Part shown: piece by piece, positions 43,698 through 51,680 of the stretch
How the letters are laid out: the number at the start of each line of letters is the position of its first letter
How positions within the stretch are numbered: position 1 is the first letter of the stretch
Assembly (NCBI RefSeq): GCF_900637185.1
Contig: NZ_LR134352.1
Location: 5,880,001-5,944,000 of the forward strand
From: Nocardia asteroides
GTDB taxonomy: Bacteria > Actinomycetota > Actinomycetes > Mycobacteriales > Mycobacteriaceae
Direction of reading: 5' to 3'
DNA length: 64,000 nucleotides
Notes under the pieces: model-generated
What the model saw: the letters and a program-made list of their open reading frames with translations, nothing else
Database searches by the model: none
What the model was told of the DNA's origin: nothing
Translations under genes and position numbers: made by a program

Positions 43698-44990
43698 TCA
43701 GGCGTCGGGGGTGAAGGTGAAGATCTCGCCGACGCGGGTGGCCACGACGACCTCGCCCTCCGGGCCGACGGAGGTGCCGACGGTGGTGCCGGTGGCGCCG
43801 GTCAGGGCGTCGGAGTCGACGGTGTTGCCGGTGGCGGTGTCGAAGGTGATCAGGCTCAGGCCCGCGCCGATGGCGGCGACGGTGTAGCCGATGCCGCCCG
43901 CGGTCTGGACAGGGATGCCGCGCAGGGCGAGGTCCTTGCGTTCCCAGACGAGGTCGGCGCGGTCGCCGCTGTCACGCAGGGCCGTCAGGTGGCCCTCGTC
44001 GCCCGCGGGGACGAGCACGTCGTCGACCACGGAGATGCCGCCGCTGGGGATCCAGCCCAGGGCGTGGGTCCAACGGGTGCTGCCGTCCTCGGCGTTCACC
44101 GCGATCAGGCGGCCGCTGTTGTCGCCGACGTAGACCGTGTCGCCGTCGCCGGACAGGGTGGGGCTGGTGGCGCTGCCGCCGGTGAGCATGTCGGCGCTCC
44201 ACTCCTGGGCGACCTTGCCGTCGGCGTAGCGCATCGCCCGCAGCGAGGCGGCGGTCTTGCCGGGCTCCCAGACGGTGACGAAGAACCGGCCGGTCTCGGG
44301 ATCGACGGCGGTGGTGTTGGCGACCGCGCAGCGCGGGCCGCCGGTGTGGCAGTCGTCGAGGCCGTCGCCGGAGGCGGGCCGGGTGAGGCCGGGCAGCCGC
44401 AGGAAGTCGGGTTCGCCGAGCAGCTGCAGCGTCGGGACCTCGCGGCCGCCGGTCTGCCTGCTCAGGACGTCGACCTGGCCGGACTGGGTCACCGTCAGGA
44501 CGCGGCCGTCGCCGGTGAACTGGATGGCCACCGGTACCCCGGCCACCGGGGTGCGCCAGCGCGGCTGGCCCAGGTAGTTGAAGGAGTTCACCGCGCCGTC
44601 GTCGCCCACGTAGACGTTGCTGACCGCGTCGACCACGGTCGGCGCCTCGATCGTCGACGGGCCGAGCGGGTTGCAGAAGCGTTTGCGGCCGGTGCGCATC
44701 TGGAACGAGAAGATCGCGCAGTTGCCGGTGCTGGTGGTGACGAACATCTGGCCCTCGGGGCCGATGGTCAGCGGCTGGGCGATCGGGCCGCCGACCGGGC
44801 GCGACCAGCTCAGGGTCATCGACTCCGCGCCGGCCACGGGGCTCGCGCCACCGTTGCGCCCGTCGTGATGGACTGCGGGCCAGCCCTTTCCGGAGCCGAC
44901 GGTGATGTCGTCGACATCGGTGCCACATCCCGCCAGGGCCACCACACCGGCGGCAGCGAGCGAGGCCACGACGCGAGTCCGAGTTCGCAC
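43698..44990 (-). CDS. PQQ-like beta-propeller lipoprotein (Rv3035-like)
   Basis: A 430-residue lipoprotein: signal peptide with lipobox ALAGC (cysteine near residue 22), then a WD/PQQ-like propeller with repeats such as AVNAEDGSTRWTHAL, TVVDAVSNVYVGDDGAVNSF, GDTVYVGDNSGRLIAV and GFRGIPVQTAGGIGYTV-like blades. No quinone-binding or enzyme residues were recognised, so a scaffold or binding role is likely. It is the counterpart of M. tuberculosis Rv3035 in the polysaccharide region, and is divergent from the acyltransferase gene (134-base gap), the same pairing as in Mycobacterium although the pair appears swapped end for end. Confidence 0.82.
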   Translation of the reverse strand: MRTRTRVVASLAAAGVVALAGCGTDVDDITVGSGKGWPAVHHDGRNGGASPVAGAESMTLSWSRPVGGPIAQPLTIGPEGQMFVTTSTGNCAIFSFQMRTGRKRFCNPLGPSTIEAPTVVDAVSNVYVGDDGAVNSFNYLGQPRWRTPVAGVPVAIQFTGDGRVLTVTQSGQVDVLSRQTGGREVPTLQLLGEPDFLRLPGLTRPASGDGLDDCHTGGPRCAVANTTAVDPETGRFFVTVWEPGKTAASLRAMRYADGKVAQEWSADMLTGGSATSPTLSGDGDTVYVGDNSGRLIAVNAEDGSTRWTHALGWIPSGGISVVDDVLVPAGDEGHLTALRDSGDRADLVWERKDLALRGIPVQTAGGIGYTVAAIGAGLSLITFDTATGNTVDSDALTGATGTTVGTSVGPEGEVVVATRVGEIFTFTPDA

Positions 44991-45124
44991 CTGCTGATCT
45001 CCCTGTTCAATAGAGCCGATGATCGGGGTATCGCACGGTAGGCGTGCGCTCCGAAAGTACTCTGTGTTACCGATGACCGAATCCCCGGGGCTGGCCCGGT
45101 GCGATCACGACGGGAGAGTAGTTC

Positions 45125-45871
45125 GTGACGAGCATGTGGGGCGCGCCGCTGAGCGCGCGCTGGCGCGGTTCGCGCCGCCGCGATCCGCAGCAGGCCCGTT
45201 TTCTGACCAGGGACTCGCTGCGCTGGGTGCTCGCCAATCGCGCCTACACCCCGTGGTACCTGGTGCGGTACTACCGGCTGTTCAAATTCCGCCTGGCCAA
45301 CCCGCACATCGTGCTGCGCGGCATGGTGTTCCTGGGCCGCAATGTGGAGATCCACGCGACCCCGGAACTGGCCCGCATGGAGATCGGCCGCTGGGTGCAC
45401 ATCGGTGACGGCAACGCCCTGCGCTGCCACGAGGGCTCGCTGCGCATCGGCGACAAGGTGGTCTTCGGCAAGGACAACGTCGTCAACACCTACCTCGACA
45501 TCGAGATCGGCGAGTCCACCCTGGTCGCGGACTGGTGCTACATCTGCGACTTCGACCACCGGATGGACGACATCACCCTGCCCATCAAGGACCAGGGCAT
45601 CGTGAAGAGCCCGGTCCGGATCGGCCCCGACACCTGGATCGCCGCCAAGGTCACCGTGCTGCGCGACACCCGGGTCGGGCGCGGCTGTGTGCTGGGCGCG
45701 CACGCGGTGGTGCGCGGCGACGTCCCCGACTACAGCATCGCCGTCGGCGCGCCCGCCAAGGTCGTGAAGAACCGCAAGGTCGCCTGGGACTCCACCGCCG
45801 ACCAGCGCGCCGCCTACGCCGCGGCCCTGGCCGACATCGAGCGCAAGAAGAACGCCACCGCTCAGGCCTGA
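45125..45871 (+). CDS. Left-handed beta-helix acyltransferase (Rv3034c-like)
   Basis: A 248-residue hexapeptide-repeat acyltransferase. Repeating turns of the left-handed beta-helix are seen in IVLRGMVFLGRNVEIHATPEL, MEIGRWVHIGDGNALRC, LRIGDKVVFGKDNVVNTYLD and PVRIGPDTWIAAKVTVLRDTRVGRGCVLGAHAVV-type coils (about residues 60-215), ending with the family GAPAKVVKNRK. GTG 45125 follows GGGAGAG. In mycobacteria the homologue lies in the methylglucose lipopolysaccharide region and is proposed to acylate it, so a similar role fits here. A hairpin follows the stop. Confidence 0.88.
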   Translation: MTSMWGAPLSARWRGSRRRDPQQARFLTRDSLRWVLANRAYTPWYLVRYYRLFKFRLANPHIVLRGMVFLGRNVEIHATPELARMEIGRWVHIGDGNALRCHEGSLRIGDKVVFGKDNVVNTYLDIEIGESTLVADWCYICDFDHRMDDITLPIKDQGIVKSPVRIGPDTWIAAKVTVLRDTRVGRGCVLGAHAVVRGDVPDYSIAVGAPAKVVKNRKVAWDSTADQRAAYAAALADIERKKNATAQA

Positions 45872-45878
45872 GTCCGTC

Positions 45879-45909
45879 CCGTACCGCCTGTCGGTGGCAG
45901 GCGGTACGG
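45879..45909 (+). terminator. Terminator hairpin after the acyltransferase
   Basis: CCGTACCGCCTG (45879-45890) and CAGGCGGTACGG (45898-45909) pair perfectly over 12 bp with a 7-base loop, 7 bases after the stop. It ends only 8 bases before the DUF1697 start. Confidence 0.7.
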
Positions 45910-45917
45910 TCGGCGGC

Positions 45918-46457
45918 GTGGAGAGCTATGCGGCGCTGCTGCGGGGCATCATGCCCACCAACCCGAACATGCGGAACGAGAAACTGCGCGGGGTGCTCGA
46001 GGGGCTCGGGTTCGAGAAGGTCTCCTCGGTGCTCACCAGCGGCAATCTGGTGTTCCGCACCGGCGACGAGCCCGCCGGTCTGGAGGACCGCATCCAGGAA
46101 GCGCTGGCCGCCGAGCTGGGCATCCCCGGCGGCACGATCATCCGCAGCCATCCGGAACTGCGCGCGCTGCTCGACCGCGACCCGTTCGAGGGCCGTCCGC
46201 ACGAACGCGGCTCCTATTTGACGGTCACCTTCTTCAAAGACCGGATGCGCGCCGCGGACACCACCGCCTTCACCGACGACCCGCTCACCGAGGTCATCGG
46301 CTATGACCGCGACGCGCGCGCCTTCCTCACCGTCATCGACAACAGCACCGGCGCCACCCCCGATTTCATGGCCCGCCTGGAGAAGACCTACGGCAAGGAC
46401 ATCACCACCCGCACCTGGCTCACGGTGCAGCGCGTGGTGAAGAAGATGGAAGCCTGA
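45918..46457 (+). CDS. DUF1697-family protein
   Basis: A 179-residue protein of the DUF1697 family, small alpha/beta proteins of unknown function that are common in bacteria. The N-terminus after the chosen GTG 45918 reads ESYAALLRGIMPTNPNMRNEKLRGVLEGLGFEKV, then SSVLTSGNLVF (the family's VxTSGNVVF strand), and later YLTVTFFKDRM and WLTVQRVVKKM. An alternative GTG at 45894 would lie inside the preceding hairpin, so 45918 is preferred. It ends 2 bases from the convergent THUMP-like gene. Confidence 0.82.
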   Translation: MESYAALLRGIMPTNPNMRNEKLRGVLEGLGFEKVSSVLTSGNLVFRTGDEPAGLEDRIQEALAAELGIPGGTIIRSHPELRALLDRDPFEGRPHERGSYLTVTFFKDRMRAADTTAFTDDPLTEVIGYDRDARAFLTVIDNSTGATPDFMARLEKTYGKDITTRTWLTVQRVVKKMEA

Positions 46458-46459
46458 GC

Positions 46460-47767
46460 TCAGGCGGTCGGCGCGACCGCCGTGCAGAGGAAGACCACAC
46501 CCGCGCGGCCGACACGGGTGATCACCAGCGTGTACGGCGTCGAACCCCGCGGCTTGAGCTTCTTGCGCAGGGCGTCGGGGTCGATGTCGATGCCGCGCAC
46601 CAGGATCTCCAGCGCACCACAGTCGCGGCGGGCGAGTTCCTGGCGCAGGGTCTTCTCGCGCAGCTCGAAGCGGTCTTCGATGCGGAACCCGCGCATCCCC
46701 GGGGGGACGGTGTCGCCGGTCAGGTAGGCGATCTGTGGATCGAGTTGCCAGAGGCCGTGTTTCGCGGCGTAGTGGCGCACCAGGCCCGCGCGCACCACCG
46801 CGCCGTCCGGGTCCACGATCCATTCGCCCGGGGCGCGCTCGGGGATGTCGTCGGGCGCGGTGTCGGTGAGCATGGTCGCACCGCCCCGGGAATCGAGGAC
46901 GGTCGCCCGGCGGGTGACGCCGGGTTCGGCCAGTCCGGGTGACCAGAGGCAGGCTTCGCGGACGGCGCCGTCGAGCGAGACGATCTCGATCTCGCCCGCC
47001 CAGCCGAGGCGGTCGAAATCCAGGCCGGGCGCCGACTTCACGGCGATGTCGCGGCCCGCGTACGCGGCCAGCAGATCCGGCAGCGGCGGCTGGAGTTTCG
47101 CGGGATCGTAGGTGCGGCGGCCGTCCGCGCGCCGGGCCGGATCGGCGATGATCACGGTGTCGCGAGAGGTAGGGGTGAGGGCGTCGGCCCTGGCCAGCGC
47201 GACAGCACCGGGCCCGAGGCCATCGAACGCCCGGCCACCCGCCCCGGCAGCGGTGACCGAGAGGCGATCCGGTGCGCCGGACGCGGAACCGGGGGCTGCG
47301 GGGTCATCCGGCGACAGGCCGGGATCGGGCGCCTGCACCGGGGCGACACCGAGGTTGTGCGCGGCGATCGCGAGGCGGACGTCATCGAGATCGCTGCCGA
47401 GTACCGCCGGGCACGTGCGCACGAGTTCGGCCAGCTCGGCGCCGATCGAACAGGTGACATCGTGGACCGCGCGGCCCGCGAGCCGACCGGCCCGGTGCCG
47501 GGCGACCAGGGCGGGCGTGGCCTGCTGCAGCGCGTCGTCGGTGAACAACCAGCTGCCGGATCCGGGCAGCTTCGCCGCGGCCTTGCGCCGCAACCGCACC
47601 GTCTCGATCAGCGCGGCCGCGTGCTCGGCGTGCGCGCGACGCACCTGCTCGATGTCACGCAGGTGCGTCGCGGAGGTCAGCTCCAGCCGGTCGACCTCGG
47701 CGAGCGCGGCGATCCCCGCCGCGCTGCCCAGGTAGGCGACATCGTCGCGGCCGAAGCGGTAGCCCAC
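46460..47767 (-). CDS. THUMP-like / class I methyltransferase-fold protein (Rv3037c-like)
   Basis: A 435-residue protein. The central part reads like a degenerate SAM-binding fold: VHDVTCSIGAELAELVR, VLGSDLDDVRLAIAAHNL and DTVIIADPARRADGRR (the DPxR at the motif IV position), followed by a C-terminal THUMP-like domain (GALEILVRGIDIDPDALRKKLKPRG, TLVITRVG). Such proteins may methylate RNA, but the glycine-rich loop is weak and the role is unproven. GTG 47767 abuts the stop of the upstream methyltransferase with no gap, so the genes are co-transcribed. By position it is the Rv3037c counterpart, sometimes linked to methylglucose lipopolysaccharide. Confidence 0.78.
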   Translation of the reverse strand: MGYRFGRDDVAYLGSAAGIAALAEVDRLELTSATHLRDIEQVRRAHAEHAAALIETVRLRRKAAAKLPGSGSWLFTDDALQQATPALVARHRAGRLAGRAVHDVTCSIGAELAELVRTCPAVLGSDLDDVRLAIAAHNLGVAPVQAPDPGLSPDDPAAPGSASGAPDRLSVTAAGAGGRAFDGLGPGAVALARADALTPTSRDTVIIADPARRADGRRTYDPAKLQPPLPDLLAAYAGRDIAVKSAPGLDFDRLGWAGEIEIVSLDGAVREACLWSPGLAEPGVTRRATVLDSRGGATMLTDTAPDDIPERAPGEWIVDPDGAVVRAGLVRHYAAKHGLWQLDPQIAYLTGDTVPPGMRGFRIEDRFELREKTLRQELARRDCGALEILVRGIDIDPDALRKKLKPRGSTPYTLVITRVGRAGVVFLCTAVAPTA

Positions 47768-48745
47768 CTACTTCTGCGCCGCGCCCGGCTTCACGCCGGT
47801 GATCATCGCGTTGTAGAAGAACTCGCGCGGGACGACCTTGCGCAGCACGTTCTCGTCGAGCCAGCTCAGGCCCAGCCAGGCGCGGTACTGCGCCATGCGG
47901 TAGCCCATGGTGAGCTTCTCGTCGGGAACGGCGGCCTCGAAGGTGCGCACCGGCCAGCCCCACAGGGCGGCGGCGAATTCCTCGGTGGTGGCCTTCACGT
48001 CGACCGCGCCGGCCGACTTCGCCATCTTCTCCAGATCGCTCGGATCGAAGGTGTGCAGGTCCACCACGGCCTCGAGCGCGGCGGCCCGGGAGGACTCGTC
48101 CAGCTCGGTCTGCGGACGGCGCCAGCCCGACAGGAACGGCAGCTTGGTGATCTCGGTGGTCACCTTCCAGGTGGCCTGGCCCAGCTTGCGCGCGTAGAAG
48201 TTGCCCACGGTGGTCGGCTCACCGGCGAAGACGAAACGCCCGCCCGGCTTGAGCACCCGCAGGCACTCCTTGAGCGCGAGCTCCACATCGGGGATGTGGT
48301 GCAGCACGGCGTGGCCGCACACCAGGTCGAAGGTGTCGTCCTCGTACGGGATGGTCTCGGCGTCGGCGACGCGGCCGTCCACGTCCAGGCCCAGGTGCTC
48401 GGCGTTGCGCAGCGCGACCTTGACCATGCCGGGCGAGAGGTCGGTGACCGAGCCGGACTTCGCGATGCCGCCCTGCATGAGGTTCAGCAGGAAGAACCCC
48501 GTGCCGCAGCCGAGCTCGAGCGCCCGCTCGTAGGGCAGCGGGGCGGGGCCGACCGCGAGGTCGAACCGGCCGCGGGCATACGCGATACAGCGTTCGTCAT
48601 AGGAGATCGACCACTTGTCGTCGTACGTCTCCGCTTCCCAGTCGTGATACAGGACCTGGGCGAGCTTGGTGTCCTTCAGCGCTGCTTCGACCTCGGCCTC
48701 GGTGGCGTGCGGGTTCGGCGCCGGGTCATCGGGGTGAACCGTCAT
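47768..48745 (-). CDS. SAM-dependent methyltransferase (Rv3038c-like)
   Basis: A 325-residue class I methyltransferase. Motif I is ALELGCGTGFFLLNL (about residues 76-90), followed by VTDLSPGMVKVALRNAEHLG, then DTFDLVCGHAVLHHIPDVE and CLRVLKPGGRFVFAGEP, a textbook UbiE-type order. The unconserved N-terminal 40 residues (ATEAEVEAALKDTKLAQVLYHDWEAETYDDKW) match the mycobacterial homologue. ATG 48745 begins the annotated frame; a frame to 49048 adds low-quality sequence. The gene is the second of a minus-strand run that includes the THUMP-like gene with zero gap. Substrate unknown. Confidence 0.88.
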   Translation of the reverse strand: MTVHPDDPAPNPHATEAEVEAALKDTKLAQVLYHDWEAETYDDKWSISYDERCIAYARGRFDLAVGPAPLPYERALELGCGTGFFLLNLMQGGIAKSGSVTDLSPGMVKVALRNAEHLGLDVDGRVADAETIPYEDDTFDLVCGHAVLHHIPDVELALKECLRVLKPGGRFVFAGEPTTVGNFYARKLGQATWKVTTEITKLPFLSGWRRPQTELDESSRAAALEAVVDLHTFDPSDLEKMAKSAGAVDVKATTEEFAAALWGWPVRTFEAAVPDEKLTMGYRMAQYRAWLGLSWLDENVLRKVVPREFFYNAMITGVKPGAAQK

Positions 48746-48833
48746 AACCGCCAAGAGTAATAGGAGACCCTGAGCACGCAATCGGCGGTCTTGTTTCCGG
48801 CCGTTCCAACTGGTCGTCCGACCGGACCGACCG

Positions 48834-49610
48834 TCAGCGCCCGGTGAAAACCGCGCTGTTGGGGCCCTCGGCGGCGAAGGCGCGGGTGCCGGTGCGGGCG
48901 TCGTCGGTGTCGAACAGCGCCGACCATTCGGTGACCGCGGTGGAGTGCGCGTGCGGGCCCGCCTCGAAGACCGCCTTGGCGGCGGCCAGGGCGCGCGGCG
49001 CGGCCGTGACGAACTGCTCGGCCCAGCGGCGCGCGGCGGCCAGGACATCGTCGGGGGCGACGACCTCGTCGACCAGACCCAGCGTGGCGGCCTCCTCGGC
49101 GTCGACGAAACGACCGGTGTAGACGAGGTCCTTGGCCCGGCTCGCGCCGATCAGCAGCGAGAGCCTGCGGATCCCGGACAGCGGGATCAGGCCCGCCTTG
49201 ATCTGGGGCAGGCCGAGCTTGACGTTGTCGCCCACGATCCGGTGATCGGCGCCCAGCGCCAGCTCCAGACCCGCGCCCAGGCAGTAGCCGGTGATCGCGG
49301 CGACCGTCGGCTGCGGCACCCGGGTGAGGCAGCCCAGCGCCGCCTGCAGATCGGCCGCCATCGCGGCGGCCTGGCCCGCGTCGAGCTCGGCGAGTTCGCG
49401 CATCTCGTCGCCCGCGCTGAACACCCGCTCGTCGCCGTAGACGACGAGCGCGGCCACCCCGGGGTGCTCAGCCACCGTGGCCGCCGCCGCGGCCACCTCG
49501 CGGGCCAGCTGGGCGTCGACCAGGTTCAGCGGCGGACGATCGATGCGCAGCAGCGCGACGCCGCGAGCGGCGGGCTCGGCGGGCAGCTCGAGGGTGACGA
49601 ATTCGGCCAT
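48834..49610 (-). CDS. Enoyl-CoA hydratase/isomerase-family protein (EchA17-like)
   Basis: A 258-residue crotonase-fold protein. The oxyanion-hole residues are in VFSAGDEMREL and AITGYCLGAGLELALGADHRI; the first catalytic glutamate is kept (GLELA). At the position of the second glutamate of hydratases the sequence is GLPQIKAGLIP, so glutamine replaces it, which would weaken classical hydration and may indicate another crotonase reaction. The C-terminal NVLFTGR-like end (SAVFTGR) is normal. ATG 49610; the gene lies 10 bases downstream of the NUDIX gene, in one operon. By position it is EchA17 (Rv3039c). Confidence 0.85.
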   Translation of the reverse strand: MAEFVTLELPAEPAARGVALLRIDRPPLNLVDAQLAREVAAAAATVAEHPGVAALVVYGDERVFSAGDEMRELAELDAGQAAAMAADLQAALGCLTRVPQPTVAAITGYCLGAGLELALGADHRIVGDNVKLGLPQIKAGLIPLSGIRRLSLLIGASRAKDLVYTGRFVDAEEAATLGLVDEVVAPDDVLAAARRWAEQFVTAAPRALAAAKAVFEAGPHAHSTAVTEWSALFDTDDARTGTRAFAAEGPNSAVFTGR

Positions 49611-49620
49611 GCGGCCAAAC

Positions 49621-50427
49621 CTACCGGCCGCCCAGTGCGCTCCGCTGCGGCAGCTCCGCGAAATACCGCTCGTTGTCGGGGAAGTCCGTGAGCGGCGGGC
49701 CGTCGGTGGTCGGGGTGTAGGTCGGCATGATCGGGGTGATCGCGCGTTCGGCGGCCAGCACCGCGGCGGTGTCGGCGAATCCGCGCAGGCCGTCGAGCTG
49801 GGACCACGTGGGCGGCAGCAGCACATGTTCACCGGCCCGCCAGCTGTCCAGCGCGTCGGCCGGGGTGCGCCACAGCACCTGCGCGGCCTCGGTGGTGGCG
49901 CCGTCGGCGTCCTGGCCCTGCGGCAGCACGGCGACGAAGAAACGGGTGTCGTAGCGGCGGGGCTCGGCCTTCGGGGTGATCCAGTTGGCCCACGGCCGCA
50001 GCAGGTCCGCGCGCAGCACCAGGCCCTCGGCGGTCAGGAACTGCGCCAGCGAGAGTTCGCGGCGCTCCAGCTTGCCGCGCGCCTCGTGATAGACCGACGA
50101 GTCGCCGACGACGGTGTCGGCCGTGGGGCCTGCCAGCAGCACACCGCATTCCTCGAAGGTCTCGCGCACCGCGGCGGCGACGAGGGCCTGCGCGGCCGGT
50201 TCGGTGGTGGCCAGGCGTTCGGCCCACCAGGCGGGCTCGGGTCCGGTCCAGGCGATGTCGGCGGTGCCGTCGGCGCGGTCCACACCGCCGCCGGGGAAGA
50301 CCGTCATCCCGCCGGCGAAGGCCATGCCGGTGACGCGGCGCTGCAGGAAGACCTCGATGCCGTCCGCGCCGTCGCGCACCAGAATCACCGTCGACGCGTC
50401 TTTGGCCGGCGCCACGGACTCACTCAT
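49621..50427 (-). CDS. NUDIX hydrolase (Rv3040c-like)
   Basis: A 268-residue protein of the long NUDIX group (NUDT19/RppH-unlike, insertion-bearing). The split NUDIX box is visible: FPGGGVDRADG, an insertion of about 35 residues, then AAAVRETFEECGVLL carrying the metal-binding R-E-x2-E-E core. N-terminal STVILVRDGADGIEVFLQRR is also typical. ATG 50427 is preferred over a start at 50448 because GAGAGGGA precedes it. Family members cleave CoA or nucleoside diphosphate derivatives; next to an enoyl-CoA hydratase, a CoA-related substrate is plausible. Operon with echA17-like gene. Confidence 0.86.
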   Translation of the reverse strand: MSESVAPAKDASTVILVRDGADGIEVFLQRRVTGMAFAGGMTVFPGGGVDRADGTADIAWTGPEPAWWAERLATTEPAAQALVAAAVRETFEECGVLLAGPTADTVVGDSSVYHEARGKLERRELSLAQFLTAEGLVLRADLLRPWANWITPKAEPRRYDTRFFVAVLPQGQDADGATTEAAQVLWRTPADALDSWRAGEHVLLPPTWSQLDGLRGFADTAAVLAAERAITPIMPTYTPTTDGPPLTDFPDNERYFAELPQRSALGGR

Positions 50428-50542
50428 ACCGATCCCTCTCCACCACACCGTCGGGCACCACGCTGGATGGCCCGGAGAGCGCCGATCAGACCGGCGCCCT
50501 CCTCTGCACCCTAACGCCTGCTTGGTCGGCGCTGCGGCGGGA

Positions 50543-51376
50543 TCAGGCGCGGCGGTGCTGACCCGCCCGCCGGGCCCGGCGGGCGAACCACCGGCCGTCG
50601 ACCCGGTCCAGCGCGATGGACTGGCTGAACGCCGCGCTGAGGTTCGCGGCGGTGAGCACGTCCTCGAGCAGGCCCTGCCCGACCACCTCGCCCTCCTTGA
50701 GCAGCAGGGCGTGGGTGAAGCCCGGCGGGATCTCCTCCACGTGGTGGGTCACCAGGACCATGGCGGGCGCGTCGGGGTCGGCGGCCAGGTTGCCCAGCCG
50801 CTCCACCAGTTCCTCGCGGCCGCCCAGGTCCAGGCCCGCGGCGGGTTCGTCGAGCAGCAGCAGTTCCGGGTCGGTCATCAGGGCGCGCGCGATCAGCACC
50901 CGCTTGCGCTCACCCTCGGACAGGGTGCCGTAGGTGCGGTCGGAAAGATGTTCGGCGCCCAGGGTTTCCAGCATGTCGACGGCGCGGTCGGTGTCGATGT
51001 CGTCGTAGCGTTCCCGCCACCGGCCCAGCACCGCGTAGCCGGCCGAGACCACCAGGTCGCTGACCTTCTCGTCGACCGGGATGCGGCTGGCCACCGCCGC
51101 GGAGGACAGACCGATGCGCGGTCGCAGTTCGGTGACGTCGACGCGGCCGAGCGTCTCGCCCAGTAAATTCGCCGCGCCGGAGGTCGGATGGAGTTCGGCG
51201 GCGGCCATTCTCAGCAGCGAGGTCTTGCCCGCGCCGTTGGGGCCGAGCACCACCCAGCGTTCGTCGAGTTCGACCTGCCAGGTGACCGGGCCTACGAGCG
51301 TTCGGCCCGAGCGGCGGATGGTCACGTCGGAGAAGTCGATGAGCAGATCGGGATCGGGTTGCGACACGCGCTCCAT
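50543..51376 (-). CDS. ABC transporter ATP-binding protein (Rv3041c-like)
   Basis: A 277-residue ATPase. Walker A is VLGPNGAGKTSLLR, the Q-loop region is IGLSSAAVASRIPVDEKVSDLV, the signature is YGTLSEGERKRVLIARAL (LSEGE, a common variant of LSGGQ), Walker B is LLLLDEPAAGLDLGGRE with the catalytic glutamate, and the H-loop is LVTHHVEEIPPGF. This resembles the YlmA/ModF-like group of cytosolic ABC ATPases with no linked permease, and its membrane partner is unknown. ATG 51376. A 52-residue membrane protein gene lies 18 bases upstream and might be such a partner. Counterpart of Rv3041c. Confidence 0.88.
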   Translation of the reverse strand: MERVSQPDPDLLIDFSDVTIRRSGRTLVGPVTWQVELDERWVVLGPNGAGKTSLLRMAAAELHPTSGAANLLGETLGRVDVTELRPRIGLSSAAVASRIPVDEKVSDLVVSAGYAVLGRWRERYDDIDTDRAVDMLETLGAEHLSDRTYGTLSEGERKRVLIARALMTDPELLLLDEPAAGLDLGGREELVERLGNLAADPDAPAMVLVTHHVEEIPPGFTHALLLKEGEVVGQGLLEDVLTAANLSAAFSQSIALDRVDGRWFARRARRAGQHRRA

Positions 51377-51394
51377 CTTGGACCACGGGCGCCC

Positions 51395-51553
51395 TCAGCG
51401 CAGCGACCGGCCCGGGTGGGTTTCGTCCTCGCTGGTCGGCACCGGATGACGGCGCGGTGCGGGCTCCGAACGCAGCATCCGCGCGGCCACGAGCGAGATC
51501 GGCACCGACAGCAGCACCCACCCGATCAGGATCACCACAATCGTCGTCATCAT
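51395..51553 (-). CDS. 52-residue single-span membrane protein
   Basis: A short gene easily missed by size cutoffs: ATG 51553 is preceded on the minus strand by a good GGGAGGAT ribosome site and the frame runs 52 codons to TGA at 51395. Residues 5-24 form one clear transmembrane helix (IVVILIGWVLLSVPISLVAA); the tail is polar and proline/glutamate-rich (RSEPAPRRHPVPTSEDE). Codon use is normal for the genome. It lies 18 bases before the start of the Rv3041c-like ABC ATPase on the same strand, so co-transcription is likely. Function unknown. Confidence 0.7.
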   Translation of the reverse strand: MMTTIVVILIGWVLLSVPISLVAARMLRSEPAPRRHPVPTSEDETHPGRSLR

Positions 51554-51680
51554 CGCGGATCCTCCCTGCGCCTCGATGCGTACGGTCGACGGTTTGTATA
51601 CCCCCAGGGTGCATCGGATACACGCGACCGCGACGGCGGGTCGCGAAATACGTAGCGGAACCGCGGGATTCGACGACGTG

